Source of the DNA: Candidatus Scatomonas merdigallinarum
Lineage (GTDB): Bacteria > Bacillota > Clostridia > Lachnospirales > Lachnospiraceae
NCBI GenBank assembly: GCA_018716305.1
Contig: DVKB01000008.1
Span: 1 to 64,000, forward strand
DNA length: 64,000 nucleotides
Reading direction: 5' to 3'
The notes under the pieces are model-generated. The model saw only the letters and a list, made by a program, of their open reading frames with translations. It was not told where the DNA came from and made no database searches. Position 1 is the stretch's first letter. Each line of letters opens with the position of its first letter. Shown here in pieces: positions 50,401-59,400 of the stretch. Both the position numbers and the translations under genes were made by a program.

Positions 50401-50929
50401 CGGAGCGGGCGGCCTGTTTGATCCCTGCCGGCATACCGCGGTGAAGAGTATTCATGTTGCCGCGGACGGAACGCTGATTTTTAATATGACAGCGGAGGAA
50501 GAGCTGGCGGAAGAAAACAGGACCATTACAGCGGTCGTCACCATTGACGATGGAAAAGAAGAGCCGACGCCGGAGCCCACAGAGGAGCCTACGCCGGAGC
50601 CTACGGAGGAACCCACCGGTGAGCCGACACCGGAGCCCACGGAGGAACCCACCGGTGAGCCGACGCCGGAGCCCACGGAGGAACCCACCGGTGAGCCGAC
50701 ACCGGAGCCTACGGAGGAACCTACCGGGACACCCACAGAGAAGCCCACAGCGGCTCCTACGGAGAAACCGGATGTTTCCGGAACACCCGGAAGCACCCAG
50801 AAACCTTCTGATTCAGCCCAGACGGGGGACAGCACCAATCTGGCGGTGCCGGCGGCGCTGATCCTTTCAGCTCTCGGATATACCGGAGTTGTAATTAATA
50901 AAAAGAGGAGGATGAAAGAGAATCAATGA
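44477..50929 (+). CDS. Giant surface protein with LamG, Ig-like and two GH43 modules, sortase-type anchor
   Basis: 2150 residues counted from ATG 44477; the natural start is probably 44429 but a TGA lies between. Order: LamG/concanavalin-like domain (20-245), two Ig-like linkers (250-410), a degenerate propeller-like part (412-600), first GH43-type module (about 665-985: RADPN Asp673, LDMTYF Asp790, DEGPF Glu854), second LamG (990-1215), Ig-like linkers, second GH43-type module (about 1650-1985: RADPH Asp1659, FDVSYF Asp1803, VEGPY Glu1876). A Pro-Thr-Glu repeat, SAQTGD, a helix and KKRR form the tail. GH43 enzymes are arabinosidases or xylosidases; exact glycan unknown. Without the interrupted signal sequence export would fail. 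Confidence 0.85.
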   Translation: MVLGLLPAGAARQVSAAGDFDPDADLLAHYPLETDTRDVSGNQKDAAIADGASGVDFTEDSLNLAGGDRNSGNYVTLPDGLFDGQDTVTVSLWINNHNTQGNTAAFFFGSQASGVVPSNYFLLNPCAPGGNYKAVFTNSVNASQPWTTEVGINDSAYATTGYMNQWKLYTVVIDGNSMAGYLDGEMLEEVSMDRTVSDFGTGLKAHIGTSQYLEDPLFAGSFRDLRIYDKALTGEEVQDLFELGSQRNAVLEDKENLSLGDVSNVIGNLTLPREGANGSSIAWETEDPSVVSETGEVTVTEEARSTVLKATLTLGDTSAVKEFQVTVAARAQLEELILNRVQVPYAVTGSLPTEFEGGITVAWEDPAGLVLADGTLNQPEASTETQVTARITYGGSSYEKTFTILVMEEGSEYVMSYTRSNVAAALGQSMHLAISEDGENFEALHNNTGVLFAKADLDGWNAGTTRTLVTPWLFRAADGGMGVIAVRDDGKVLVSFTKDLMEFDGEIFPDLHAEGKVVNPRCSYNGSEYVITWEDGQGGLFESVTADFTEFSQPVSISARENPQLDTDLENALPCSVIPVTKEEARNLRVKLGSLENTGVEEKTYAFTVDAGDTLTAEDTKDAVITAQYNDGTTDDIPIVWDYSTVDFYREGTYTITGQAKLTEYPVLNGRADPNIYLYNGKYYFIATGETQNQSQICIREADTPLGLFSAPDHELMSNTRTPNWAPELHKIGGKLYILYAKGGSWDQVQSQMMELKEGGDPTDRNDWNAARPVTRKDGSPLYSQGITLDMTYFQVGDTHYLSWAQRQITGGQGTSDLWIATIDPANPYQLTSDPVCILRNQYGWDRVDTTVDEGPFVIQNKGKVYMTFSGAATGNLYVVGLLTADEDADLLDADSWKETGYPILSSESVSGELGPGHSCFSVDEDGRDIFVYHMRPNGGTRSATVRRVHWSPDGSPVLDMTVDQELKEEYRTVTGTVTVNGNVEFDDQEGLIARYPLATDAKDVSGNGWDGEVKGDASFSRDSLVLPGGAKSNQNYVELPEGMFDGQNELTISMWIKNNDTQINTSAFSINGQEKQNGYPKYYFLLNPTNPDGYYKAVFTDPAPGSTVNPWNTEVGVNNSQNNSVVTSDRMDQWMYYTITISENTLTGYLNGKLVGSDEILNLTVSDFGEDLAGYIGASDYADDTFAGSFRDVRIYGKCMDEAQAGQLYRKALEIQNVKELKSGISIPDGKTVYGDLNLIQSTDTCQVTWTSSNENAVKTDGTVVFGEERQEVKLTAEITCGSYSETCEYTVTVPSQEEAQAGIYRSQLLIPRYVSEDLQQEADGQAVAWSCSEEGLVAEDGTVTRPDKDTEVTLTAEIGGSKIQRDVTILAKGGQILTYVIQGGNLYENTGDLLAAADSRRSDALFLAAKTDEEEAYTELNKGKAVVYVKWSGDQNSSPDNQMGSPVLFRKADGSLGAAASGNNHRNGIYVWDTDERMLFTGERFLTLAEAGTQVQNPSVVYDEMAEAYKIFWQDETGTSYVSLTDSLDSGSVILETQECAYAKAPVTGEIPEAAAAEEASVFEASASEYAALTQKYGTVKNTGISSVEITAKPGEEITLPETVTASYSDGSTKNLGVIWEEDDLKQLESGEEGVYEITGKVQQDAYAYPFIEERADPHIFYNEDDGYYYSTGSYYEEGMTAPNCSQSYRKLDIRRAETIEGLKTAEEHYILESKVGDRWGGFFWAPEFHKINGTWYCLVGAHDFGSAGIQPNTNWNNANWCSYSILIPYEGTDAQMQAGGMLEADQWGEPIILQNSPSFDVSYFEDDNGQGYYIMPQNAQISIVKAQGGEGVVPQPTGERVVIKSGEWPWEYGIYEGSISASNPEGTDQLVVEGPYLFEYGDKVYISYSAATVDKYYTLGLMMADKGSDLMDPASWTNIPYPLLSSYDTYEGAIGGGAHVGGGHNSVVVDEYGNLALVYHARPYPDPHSGQSGAGGLFDPCRHTAVKSIHVAADGTLIFNMTAEEELAEENRTITAVVTIDDGKEEPTPEPTEEPTPEPTEEPTGEPTPEPTEEPTGEPTPEPTEEPTGEPTPEPTEEPTGTPTEKPTAAPTEKPDVSGTPGSTQKPSDSAQTGDSTNLAVPAALILSALGYTGVVINKKRRMKENQ
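50557..50775 (+). repeat. Pro-Thr-Glu coding repeat of the first GH43 protein
   Basis: Repeats of about 12 residues of the form EPTPEPTEEPTG, encoded by near-identical 36-base units (GAGCCGACGCCGGAGCCCAC and variants). A wall-spanning spacer before the sortase-type signal; unit number may vary between strains. Confidence 0.85.
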
Positions 50930-53900
50930 ACAGAACAAGGAAACTGAAACACAGAGCCTTGGCAGCTGTTCTGGCTGTTTCTATGGTGGGGGCTTATGTC
51001 CCCACCGTTGCCTCGGCCCAGCCGGGTGAGGAAGAGCCGGATCTGCTGGCAGATTTTACCTTCGATGACGCGGAGACAGGATTTGCCGGGGGAAGCGCGG
51101 TGGCCAATGTCAACGGCACCTATGAGCTGCGGGACAGCAAAGACGCCCAGAGCGGGAAAGCCCTTTATCTGAACGGCAATGCGTCCAACTATCTGTCCGT
51201 GACGGACGAAGCGGGCAAAAGCCTGCTGGCAGGCAAAGAGGAAATTACTATTTCCTACGACGAAAAGCCGGATCAGACCGGCACCAGCTGGGTCTTTTAC
51301 GCGGCTCCCAACGAGAATGCCCAGGTTAATGCCAAGGAACATTACATCGGTGCATTCCACAATAACGGAAACATTAAGGTAGAGCGCTACAACAATACCA
51401 ACGGCCGGCCGGCATCCATTGAGGAAAGCGCAGGCACAGACTGGGCTCATATCGATGTGGTCTTTAAGTCCACGGAAACGATCCTGTATGTAAACGGAAT
51501 CAGGAAAAGTACGGTAGCCAGCGACTACGCCCTGCCCGATATTCTGGGAGATTCCGGTATCTTTTATATCGGAAGAGCCAACTGGGTAAACGGAGAGGGA
51601 TACAAAGGCTGGATTGACAATTTCAAAGTTTATGACGGGGCTCTGACCGATGAGGATCTGGTGGACCAGGAAGCCGCAGCCGCGGCGGTTGAGGCAGACG
51701 CGGATGCCCTGTCCCTGCCGGAGACCGTGAAGGAGAGCTTTTCCCTTCCCTCCCAGGGGACAAACGGTTCCCAGATCACCTGGGAGATCACCGCGGGAAG
51801 TGAAGCCGCAGTCATCGGAGAGGACGGCTATACGGTTGCCGTAACAAGATCCGAGACAGAAGACATGCAGGTTACTTTCAAAGCCACCGTCCAGATGGCC
51901 GGACAGAGTGCGGAAAGAGAATTCACTGTTACGGTGGAAAAACTTCTGAGCAGCGATGAGTTTCTGGCGGCAGCGGCGGATCAGCTGGAGCTGGTAAACC
52001 CCGACGATGTGAGAGAAAATATCTACCTTCCCACAGAGGTGGAAGTAGAGGGTTCCGGAAGAACAGCTGCCGTGACCTGGGAATCCAGCAATCCGGCCGT
52101 AGTGACGGATCAGGAGCAGGACGGCAAGCCTGCCGGTGTGGTCACCAGACAGGCGGAAGATACCACCGTGACCCTGACAGCCGCCATTACCGCGGAGGAA
52201 GGAGCGGTAGAAAAAGAATTTACTCTGACAGTAAAGAAAGCCCATGAGATGGAGGATACCACGGATTATCTCTTTGCCTACTTCCTCAGCGATGGCGGCC
52301 CCTCTCAGCAGCAGATCTTCTTTGCCTCCAGCCATGACGGAGATAACTGGATGGATCTGAACCGGAAAGAGGCGGTGCTCAGCGTGGCCGACTCTGTGCG
52401 GACCCAGGAAGATATGGACAAGACCCAGAACCAGGCAGGTGTGAGGGATCCCTATCTGATCCGCTCTCCGGAAGGTGACAAATTCTACCTGATTGCCACG
52501 GATCTGTGCATCGGCAGCAATGATATCGCCAACGGCACCGTAGACTGGGGCACCTCTCAGTTTAACGGAAGCCACTGCCTGCGCATCTGGGAATCTACGG
52601 ATCTGGTAAACTGGTCCGAGCCCTGGCTGGCGGAAGTAGCCCCGGAGGGAACAACCTGCGCCTGGGCACCTGAAGCCATCTATGATGAGACTACAGGAGA
52701 ATTTGTAGTGTACTGGGCATCCATGACCGGAAGCGTGCAGAAGGTCTACTATTCAAAAACCAGAGACTTCCGCAACTTCTCAGAACCCCAGATGTTCATT
52801 GACAACGGAAATGACCATATCATTGATACCACCATCCTCAGAGACAGCCAGGGCAATTATTACCGGGCTTCCGCGGCCAGCAGCACCATCCGGGTGGAAA
52901 AATGTACGGACAGCAGCCAGTGGCTGACCAATCAGTCTGTATGGGAAACCCAGGGCTTTATCCGGGATATCACCGGCTACACACCCGGCCTGGAAGGACC
53001 GGAGCTGTTTGCTTACAATCAGGATGACTGGAAGGAAGTAGACGGACAGAAGGTGGAAACCTACGGCCTGCTGGCGGACAACAACGGCGGTGTGGGATAT
53101 GTTCCCTTCTACACCACGGATATCGCCAACGCCAAATGGGTGAAAACCGGAGACAATGATTTCAACTTTGACACCAATCGGAAACGCCACGGCACTGTAA
53201 TCCCTCTGACTGCGGAAGAGTACGACCGGGTCATGGAGGCTTACGGCCCCAGCAGCATTGAAGTAAAAACCGCTCCCATGAAGACGGTTTACGCGGTGGG
53301 ATCGGATGAAGTGAATCCCGCAGGTCTGGTGCTGACCGTAACTTACGCGGACGGACGCACGGAGGATATCGCCTACAACGGAGGTTCCAAAAATGCCAGA
53401 CAGTTTACTTTCAGCGATATAGATTTCAATGAGATCGGAGAGCAGGAAGTAACGGTTACCTATGGAGAACAGCAGGCATCTTTCACCGTTCAGGTGGCGG
53501 ATCCCGCTGAGATTGAGGCAGAGCTCCTGCTGGATTTCGATTTTGAAAATCTGAGCGCCGGACAGGACATCGTGACGGACACTGCCAAAGCATCCGGCGG
53601 CTATACCCTCACCGACAGCTATGAGGGCGGCAGCGCCCTGCATCTGGATGGAACCGCGGCTCAGTGGCTGAATGTGACGGCGGCAGACGGATCCAGCCTT
53701 CTTACCGGGCTGGAGGAAATGACAGTTTCCTACGACATCAAAAACGAGCGGACCGCTACCAACTGGGCCTTCTACGCGGCGCCCAACGACAGCACCCAGC
53801 TGAATACCACAGAGCACTATGTGGGATTCCTGCACAACGGCGGAAACCTGACCGTAGAGCGGTACAACAATACCAATGGCCGCCCGGCCAATCCTTCCGC

Positions 53901-56370
53901 TGCAGTGGGAAATGACTGGGTACATATTGACGTGGTTCTGAGTACCGACGACACAGCCATCTACGTAAACGGCGTAGAGAGGGCAAGAGTGGACAGTGAG
54001 TATTCCCTGCTGGATATTCTGGGAAGCAGCAGCATTCTGCAGATCGGAAAGGCCAACTGGGCCGCAGGGGAATATACCCAGGCATCCATGGATAACCTGA
54101 AGATCTGGAACAAGGCTCTGGACGCGGAAACAATTCAGAAAAATGTTCCCTCCTTCTTCCTGGAGCAGGAAATGGAAGCCATTAAGGCGGAAATTGCTGA
54201 CGTAACTCTTGAAAATGGCCAGAGCGTTCTTCCGGACTACGGCGGAACAGTTACCTGGAAATCGGAAATGGACGCGGTGGTTATCGGAGAGGACGGACTG
54301 ACCGCGGAGGTACAGGCTCCCGCAGTGGGCGAGGAGGATCTTACCGGCACGCTGACCGCGGTAATCTCCCTGGGAACTCTGACTGCTGAAGTGGAAGTTC
54401 CCGTGACAGTAAAAGCACAGGTAGGGCCGGATGATCCCTACGGATATCTGATGGTGCATTTCGTAGAGGATTCCAACGGCTACGCGGAGAAAATGTATCT
54501 GGATATTTCCAGAGGCGATAATCCGGAACAGTGGGATCCCCTGAACGACCGGGAACCCATCCTGGCGTCCAACCTGGGAACCACCGGAGCCAGAGACCCG
54601 TACCTGACCTACAATCCGGAAACAGAAACCTATTATATTATCGCCACGGATCTGCGTGTCTTCGGCGGGGACAATCTCCAGTGGGGATATTGGGGAAGCC
54701 ATGGAAGTACCAAGATGAATGTCTGGGAATCCAAAGACCTGATCCACTGGTCAGATGTGCGCCAGTTTGACGTGGCTTTAAATGCCGACGGCGAAACGCA
54801 GGCTTATCTCGGCATGATGTGGGCGCCGGAGGCTACCTGGGTGCCGGACTACTACGGAGAGGGCAAAGGAGCCTTTATCGTATACTGGTCTTCCAATGTG
54901 TACGCGGACGAGGCGCATACCTCTGTGGTGGGCGGCGGCTCTGACATTATGTACGGCGTGACCACAGACTTTACCCAGGACACCTGGGAGTACGGCGGCC
55001 TGTTCCTGGACGGCGGAAGCGCGGGATGGATCGACACAAATATCCTTCAGGCCAACGGAAAAACCTACCATATTACCAAGAGCAACTCGGAACAGATTAT
55101 CATGGAATCCACCGAGGCAAAAGACTGGTGGAACTATGAAACCACCGAATGGACCAGGGTGCAGAGCAACATCGGCCAGAGCCGTTTCGGCTCCGTGGAA
55201 GGTCCTGCCACCTTTACGGACCACAGCCAGGAGAACCGCTGGTACCTCTTTGTGGACGACCTGCCCACGCCGGGTTATCAGCCCATGGTTTCCACCGACC
55301 TGGATGAGGGCTGGGAGTATCTGGACAGCTCCGATTACTTCCTGACCACTTACACTAAACACGGCGGAGTGATCTCCCTGACCAAGGCTCAGTACGACGC
55401 CCTCCGGGCCGCTGACGCTGAGTCCGCGGTAAAGGAAGATCTGGGCAGTGTGACAGTCCAGGCAGGAAGCACAGCGGAGGATCTGCAGGCAGTGCTTCCT
55501 GCGGAGGCAGAAGTAAATCTGTATTATGATATGGGAACCTCCGCGCTTCCGGTCGAGTGGGATTTTTCCGCGGTGGATCTCAACGAAGAGGGAACCTATC
55601 AGGTGACCGGCATCGTGCAGTCTTTGAGCTCCAACAAGGACGCCTGGGTCGGAAAGGACGGCTCCACAGCCTACGACGCCCCGGACAGAGAGCTCTACAG
55701 CTCCCGGGCTATACAAGTGACCGCTCAGGTACAGATCACGGAGAAGACAGAGGATCCTGTGGTCCTTACGAAGATCGAGGTTCTGTCCGGACCGGATAAG
55801 ACCGAGTACAGCAAGGGAGAAGCCTTTGATCCGGAGGGACTGGTGATCCTGGCTTCCTACAGTGATGGAAGCACCAGCGAGGTAGAGGGAAAAGACTGCG
55901 AGATCAGCGGATATGATCCGGACAAGATCGGAGAGCAGACAGTGGAAGTATCCTATGGCGGCATGACGGCGATGGTGACCGTTACCGTGAAGGCTGAGCC
56001 TACGGAGGAGCCCACCACAACGCCTGAGCCCACAGAGGAGCCCACCACAACACCTGAGCCCACGGAAGAGCCGACGACAACGCCTGAGCCCACAGAGGAG
56101 CCCACCACAACGCCTGAGCCTACGGAAGAACCCACCGGGGAACCGACTCAGGAACCCACGGAAGAACCTACTGGGGAACCCACCCAGAAACCTTCCGGCA
56201 CGCCTTCTGATCCCACCGGTACGGCGAAGCCTTCCGGAACTCCGGGACAGGGCGGAGGCTCATCCGCGCAGACAGGAGACGAGTCCATGGCCGCGGTTTA
56301 CGCGGCAGTTCTGGCAGCTGCCTGCGGCGGCATGGTAATCCTTCTGAAAAAGAAAAGAATCGTGAAATAA
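50926..56370 (+). CDS. Giant surface protein with LamG, Ig-like and two GH43 modules (second of pair)
   Basis: 1814 residues; the ATG overlaps the previous stop (ATGA), so translation is coupled. A signal peptide ends near VASAQ (about 31). Order: LamG-like (40-245), Ig-like linkers (250-440), first GH43-type module (about 445-760: VRDPY Asp508, IIDTTIL Asp634, LEGPEL Glu690), Ig-like domain, second LamG (860-1070), linker, second GH43-type module (about 1165-1500: ARDPY Asp1224, VEGPAT Glu1425), further Ig-like domains, Pro-Thr-Glu repeat, SSAQTGD, helix and KKKR. Its GH43 modules differ from those of the upstream protein, suggesting complementary bonds in one arabinose- or xylose-bearing glycan. 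Confidence 0.87.
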   Translation: MNRTRKLKHRALAAVLAVSMVGAYVPTVASAQPGEEEPDLLADFTFDDAETGFAGGSAVANVNGTYELRDSKDAQSGKALYLNGNASNYLSVTDEAGKSLLAGKEEITISYDEKPDQTGTSWVFYAAPNENAQVNAKEHYIGAFHNNGNIKVERYNNTNGRPASIEESAGTDWAHIDVVFKSTETILYVNGIRKSTVASDYALPDILGDSGIFYIGRANWVNGEGYKGWIDNFKVYDGALTDEDLVDQEAAAAAVEADADALSLPETVKESFSLPSQGTNGSQITWEITAGSEAAVIGEDGYTVAVTRSETEDMQVTFKATVQMAGQSAEREFTVTVEKLLSSDEFLAAAADQLELVNPDDVRENIYLPTEVEVEGSGRTAAVTWESSNPAVVTDQEQDGKPAGVVTRQAEDTTVTLTAAITAEEGAVEKEFTLTVKKAHEMEDTTDYLFAYFLSDGGPSQQQIFFASSHDGDNWMDLNRKEAVLSVADSVRTQEDMDKTQNQAGVRDPYLIRSPEGDKFYLIATDLCIGSNDIANGTVDWGTSQFNGSHCLRIWESTDLVNWSEPWLAEVAPEGTTCAWAPEAIYDETTGEFVVYWASMTGSVQKVYYSKTRDFRNFSEPQMFIDNGNDHIIDTTILRDSQGNYYRASAASSTIRVEKCTDSSQWLTNQSVWETQGFIRDITGYTPGLEGPELFAYNQDDWKEVDGQKVETYGLLADNNGGVGYVPFYTTDIANAKWVKTGDNDFNFDTNRKRHGTVIPLTAEEYDRVMEAYGPSSIEVKTAPMKTVYAVGSDEVNPAGLVLTVTYADGRTEDIAYNGGSKNARQFTFSDIDFNEIGEQEVTVTYGEQQASFTVQVADPAEIEAELLLDFDFENLSAGQDIVTDTAKASGGYTLTDSYEGGSALHLDGTAAQWLNVTAADGSSLLTGLEEMTVSYDIKNERTATNWAFYAAPNDSTQLNTTEHYVGFLHNGGNLTVERYNNTNGRPANPSAAVGNDWVHIDVVLSTDDTAIYVNGVERARVDSEYSLLDILGSSSILQIGKANWAAGEYTQASMDNLKIWNKALDAETIQKNVPSFFLEQEMEAIKAEIADVTLENGQSVLPDYGGTVTWKSEMDAVVIGEDGLTAEVQAPAVGEEDLTGTLTAVISLGTLTAEVEVPVTVKAQVGPDDPYGYLMVHFVEDSNGYAEKMYLDISRGDNPEQWDPLNDREPILASNLGTTGARDPYLTYNPETETYYIIATDLRVFGGDNLQWGYWGSHGSTKMNVWESKDLIHWSDVRQFDVALNADGETQAYLGMMWAPEATWVPDYYGEGKGAFIVYWSSNVYADEAHTSVVGGGSDIMYGVTTDFTQDTWEYGGLFLDGGSAGWIDTNILQANGKTYHITKSNSEQIIMESTEAKDWWNYETTEWTRVQSNIGQSRFGSVEGPATFTDHSQENRWYLFVDDLPTPGYQPMVSTDLDEGWEYLDSSDYFLTTYTKHGGVISLTKAQYDALRAADAESAVKEDLGSVTVQAGSTAEDLQAVLPAEAEVNLYYDMGTSALPVEWDFSAVDLNEEGTYQVTGIVQSLSSNKDAWVGKDGSTAYDAPDRELYSSRAIQVTAQVQITEKTEDPVVLTKIEVLSGPDKTEYSKGEAFDPEGLVILASYSDGSTSEVEGKDCEISGYDPDKIGEQTVEVSYGGMTAMVTVTVKAEPTEEPTTTPEPTEEPTTTPEPTEEPTTTPEPTEEPTTTPEPTEEPTGEPTQEPTEEPTGEPTQKPSGTPSDPTGTAKPSGTPGQGGGSSAQTGDESMAAVYAAVLAAACGGMVILLKKKRIVK
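55998..56215 (+). repeat. Pro-Thr-Glu coding repeat of the second GH43 protein
   Basis: Units EPTEEPTTTP encoded by 30-base copies, then EPTGEPTQ units. Same spacer role as in the upstream gene but with a distinct unit. Confidence 0.85.
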
Positions 56371-56378
56371 AGGATTTT

Positions 56379-56427
56379 AAAACCGATGGCGGAACCCGCG
56401 AAAGGCAGGGGAAGCCATCGGTTTTTT
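56379..56427. terminator. Terminator of the GH43 operon
   Basis: AAAACCGATGGC (56379-56390) and GCCATCGGTTTT (56414-56425) form a perfect stem around a 23-base loop, ending in T6. The A run on the left allows use by the convergent dehydratase gene. Confidence 0.8.
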
Positions 56428-56499
56428 GGCAAAAAAATTTGACCGCAAGAGCAGCTTTTCCGCCGCCCTTACGGTCAGCTTTTTAGTGAAGGAAGGAAG

Positions 56500-59400
56500 T
56501 TATCTTCCGCTTCCATGCAGGTTCTTTACCGCTGTGGAGAGCATGAGCTTGATCCGGTTCAGCTGGTTGACCTCGGAAGCGCCGGGGTCATAGTCCACAG
56601 CCACGATGTTGGCCTTGGGGTATTCCTTGCGGATGGCCTTGATGACGCCCTTGCCCACAATGTGGTTGGGCAGGCAGGCGAAGGGCTGGATGCACACGAT
56701 GTTCATCACACCGCCGTGGATCAGCTCCATCATCTCGCCGGTGAGGAACCAGCCCTCGCCGGTCTGGTTGCCTACGGACACAATGGGGGAGGCGTATTTA
56801 GCCAGATCCCGGATATCCGCCGGCGGGGTAAAGTGAACGCTCTTCGCGAACTCTTTGGAGGCGGCGCTCCGCAGCCAGTTAATGGCCTTGATCCCCAGGT
56901 TGCAGAGGGCGGCGGTAGATTTCTTGGTGCCCAGGTGCTCCGCCTTGAAGTTGGCGTTGTAGAAGCTGTACATAAAGAAATCAATCAGGTCCGGACATAC
57001 GGCCTCGGCCCCTTCCCGCTCCAGCAGTTCCGCCAGGTGGTTGTTGGCCGCCGGCAGGAATTTTACCAGGATCTCGCCCACAATGCCCACCCGGGGCTTC
57101 TTCTCATCGGTGATGGGAAGCCGGTCAAAATCCCGGATCATGGTGCGGCAGATCTGTTTGTATTTCTTAAAGGAAATCTTCGGTCCGCTGACAAAGTCAA
57201 TGCAGATCTTCTCCCATTTTTTATGTAAGCGGTTGGCGGAGCCTTTTACCTTTTCGTAGGGGCGCATCCGGTACAGGCACTTCATGAGAATATCTCCGAA
57301 GACCGCTCCGAACACCACCCGCAGAGCCAGCCTGGGAGTAATCTTAAAGCCGGGGTTGCTCTCCAGGCCGCTGAGATTCAGTGAGATTACGGGAACGTAC
57401 TCCATGCCCACTTTCTTCAGGGCCCGGCGGATAAAGCCGATATAGTTGGAGGCCCGGCAGCCGCCGCCGGTCTGGGTCATAATGACCGCGGTCTTGTGGG
57501 TGTCGTACTTTCCGGACAGCAAGGCCTGCATAATCTGTCCCACCACCATCAGGGAGGGATAGCAGGCATCGTTGTTGACGTACTTCAGTCCTACGTCCAC
57601 AGCGTCCTTGTTGTCGTTGCCCAGGATCTCCAGATGGTATCCCTCGGAGTTAAAGGCCGGCTCCAGGATGTTGAAGTGGATGGGGGACATCTGGGGACAG
57701 AGAATGGTGTAATCCTTTCTCATTTTCTCGGTAAATACCGCTTTTTCTATGGAAGAGGGATGCAGCTCCCGCTTCTCGGGATTTTTCTCTCTTGCCCGCA
57801 GGGCTGCCAGCAGGGAGCGCACCCGGATCCGGGCGGCGCCCAGGTTGTTGACCTCATCGATTTTCAGGCAGGTGTAGATCTTGCCGCTGCCGGTGAGGAT
57901 CTCGTATACCTGGTCTGTGGTGACAGCGTCCAGACCGCAGCCGAAGGAGTTCAGCTGGATCAGATCCAGATCCTCCCTGGTTTTTACATAGTTGGCGGCG
58001 GCGTACAGACGGGTGTGGTACATCCACTGGTCGTTGACCCGCAGAGGCCGCTCCAGAGGAGCCAGGTGGGACACGGAGTCCTCGGTGAGCACGGCAATAT
58101 CGTAGGAATTGATCATATCCGGGATGCCGTGGTGGATCTCCGGGTCGATATGGTAGGGACGGCCGGCCAGGACAATGCCCCGATGCCCGGTCTCCTCCAT
58201 CCATTTCAGAGTCTCCTCGCCCTTGGCTTCTATATCTCTGCGCATGGCGGCCATCTCTTCCCAGCCGGAATGGCAGGCTTCCCGGATTTCCTCCTCGGGG
58301 ATCTGGGGGAAGACCTTTACCAGCTCATCCGCCAGGATCTTCTCGCTGGTGAGAGCCAGGAAGGGATTCATAAAGCGGATCTCCGGATTGTTCAGCTCAT
58401 CCACGTTGTTCTTGATATTCTCCGCGTATGAGGTGACGATGGGGCAGTTGTAGTGGTTGACGGCCCCGGGATCCTCGTTCCTCTCGTAGGGGATGCAGGG
58501 GTAGAAGATAAACTTCACTCCCTGCTTCAGCAGCCAGCTGATGTGGCCGTGGGCCAGCTTGGCAGGATAGCACTCGGACTCGCTGGGGATGGATTCAATG
58601 CCCAGCTCGTAGATCTTCCTGGTGGAAACCGGGGAGAGTACCACCTGATACCCAAGTCTGGTGAAGAAGGTAAACCACAGGGGATAGTTCTCGTACATGT
58701 TCAGAACTCTGGGGATGCCCACTTTGCCCCTGGGAGCCTCGTCCTCTGTGAGAGGGGTGTAGCCGAAGAGTTTCTTCATCTTATATTCAAAGAGGTTGGG
58801 AATGTGGTTGGCATTCTTCTCCTTGCCGATGCCCCGCTCGCAGCGGTTGCCGCTGATGTACTGGCGGCCGCCGGAGAAACGGTTGATGGTCAGGCGGCAG
58901 TTGTTGGTACAGCCCTTGCAGTTGGCCATCTTGGTAGAGTACTGCAGGGTGTTGATCTTCTCAATGGGCAGCATGGAGGTCTCTTTGCCCTCGTAGCGCT
59001 CCCTGGCGATCAGAGCCGCGCCGAAAGCCCCCATGATGCCGGCGATATCCGGCCGGATAGCCTGGCAGTCGGCGATGCGCTCAAAGCTGCGGAGCACCGC
59101 GTCATTGTAGAAGGTACCTCCCTGGACCACGATGTGATTTCCCAGTTCTTTGGCGTCGGAAACCTTGATCACCTTGTACAGGGCGTTTTTGATGACAGAG
59201 TAGGCCAGTCCCGCGGAGATGTCCGCCACCGTGGCCCCTTCCTTCTGGGCCTGCTTTACCTTAGAGTTCATGAACACGGTGCAGCGGGTGCCCAGGTCAA
59301 TGGGATGCTCCGCGAACAGAGCCTCCCGGGCGAAGTCCTGGACGCTATAGTTCAGGGACTGGGCAAAGTTTTCAATAAAAGAACCGCAGCCGGAGGAGCA

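Noticed and set aside
50557-50775. Possible CRISPR-like array
   Set aside because: The repeats are in-frame Pro-Thr-Glu codons of a wall spacer, with no unique spacers and no cas genes nearby.
50923-54747. Two long minus-strand frames opposite the second GH43 protein
   Set aside because: Antisense shadows; no start signals and no recognisable domain, while the plus strand has signal peptide, LamG and GH43 motifs.
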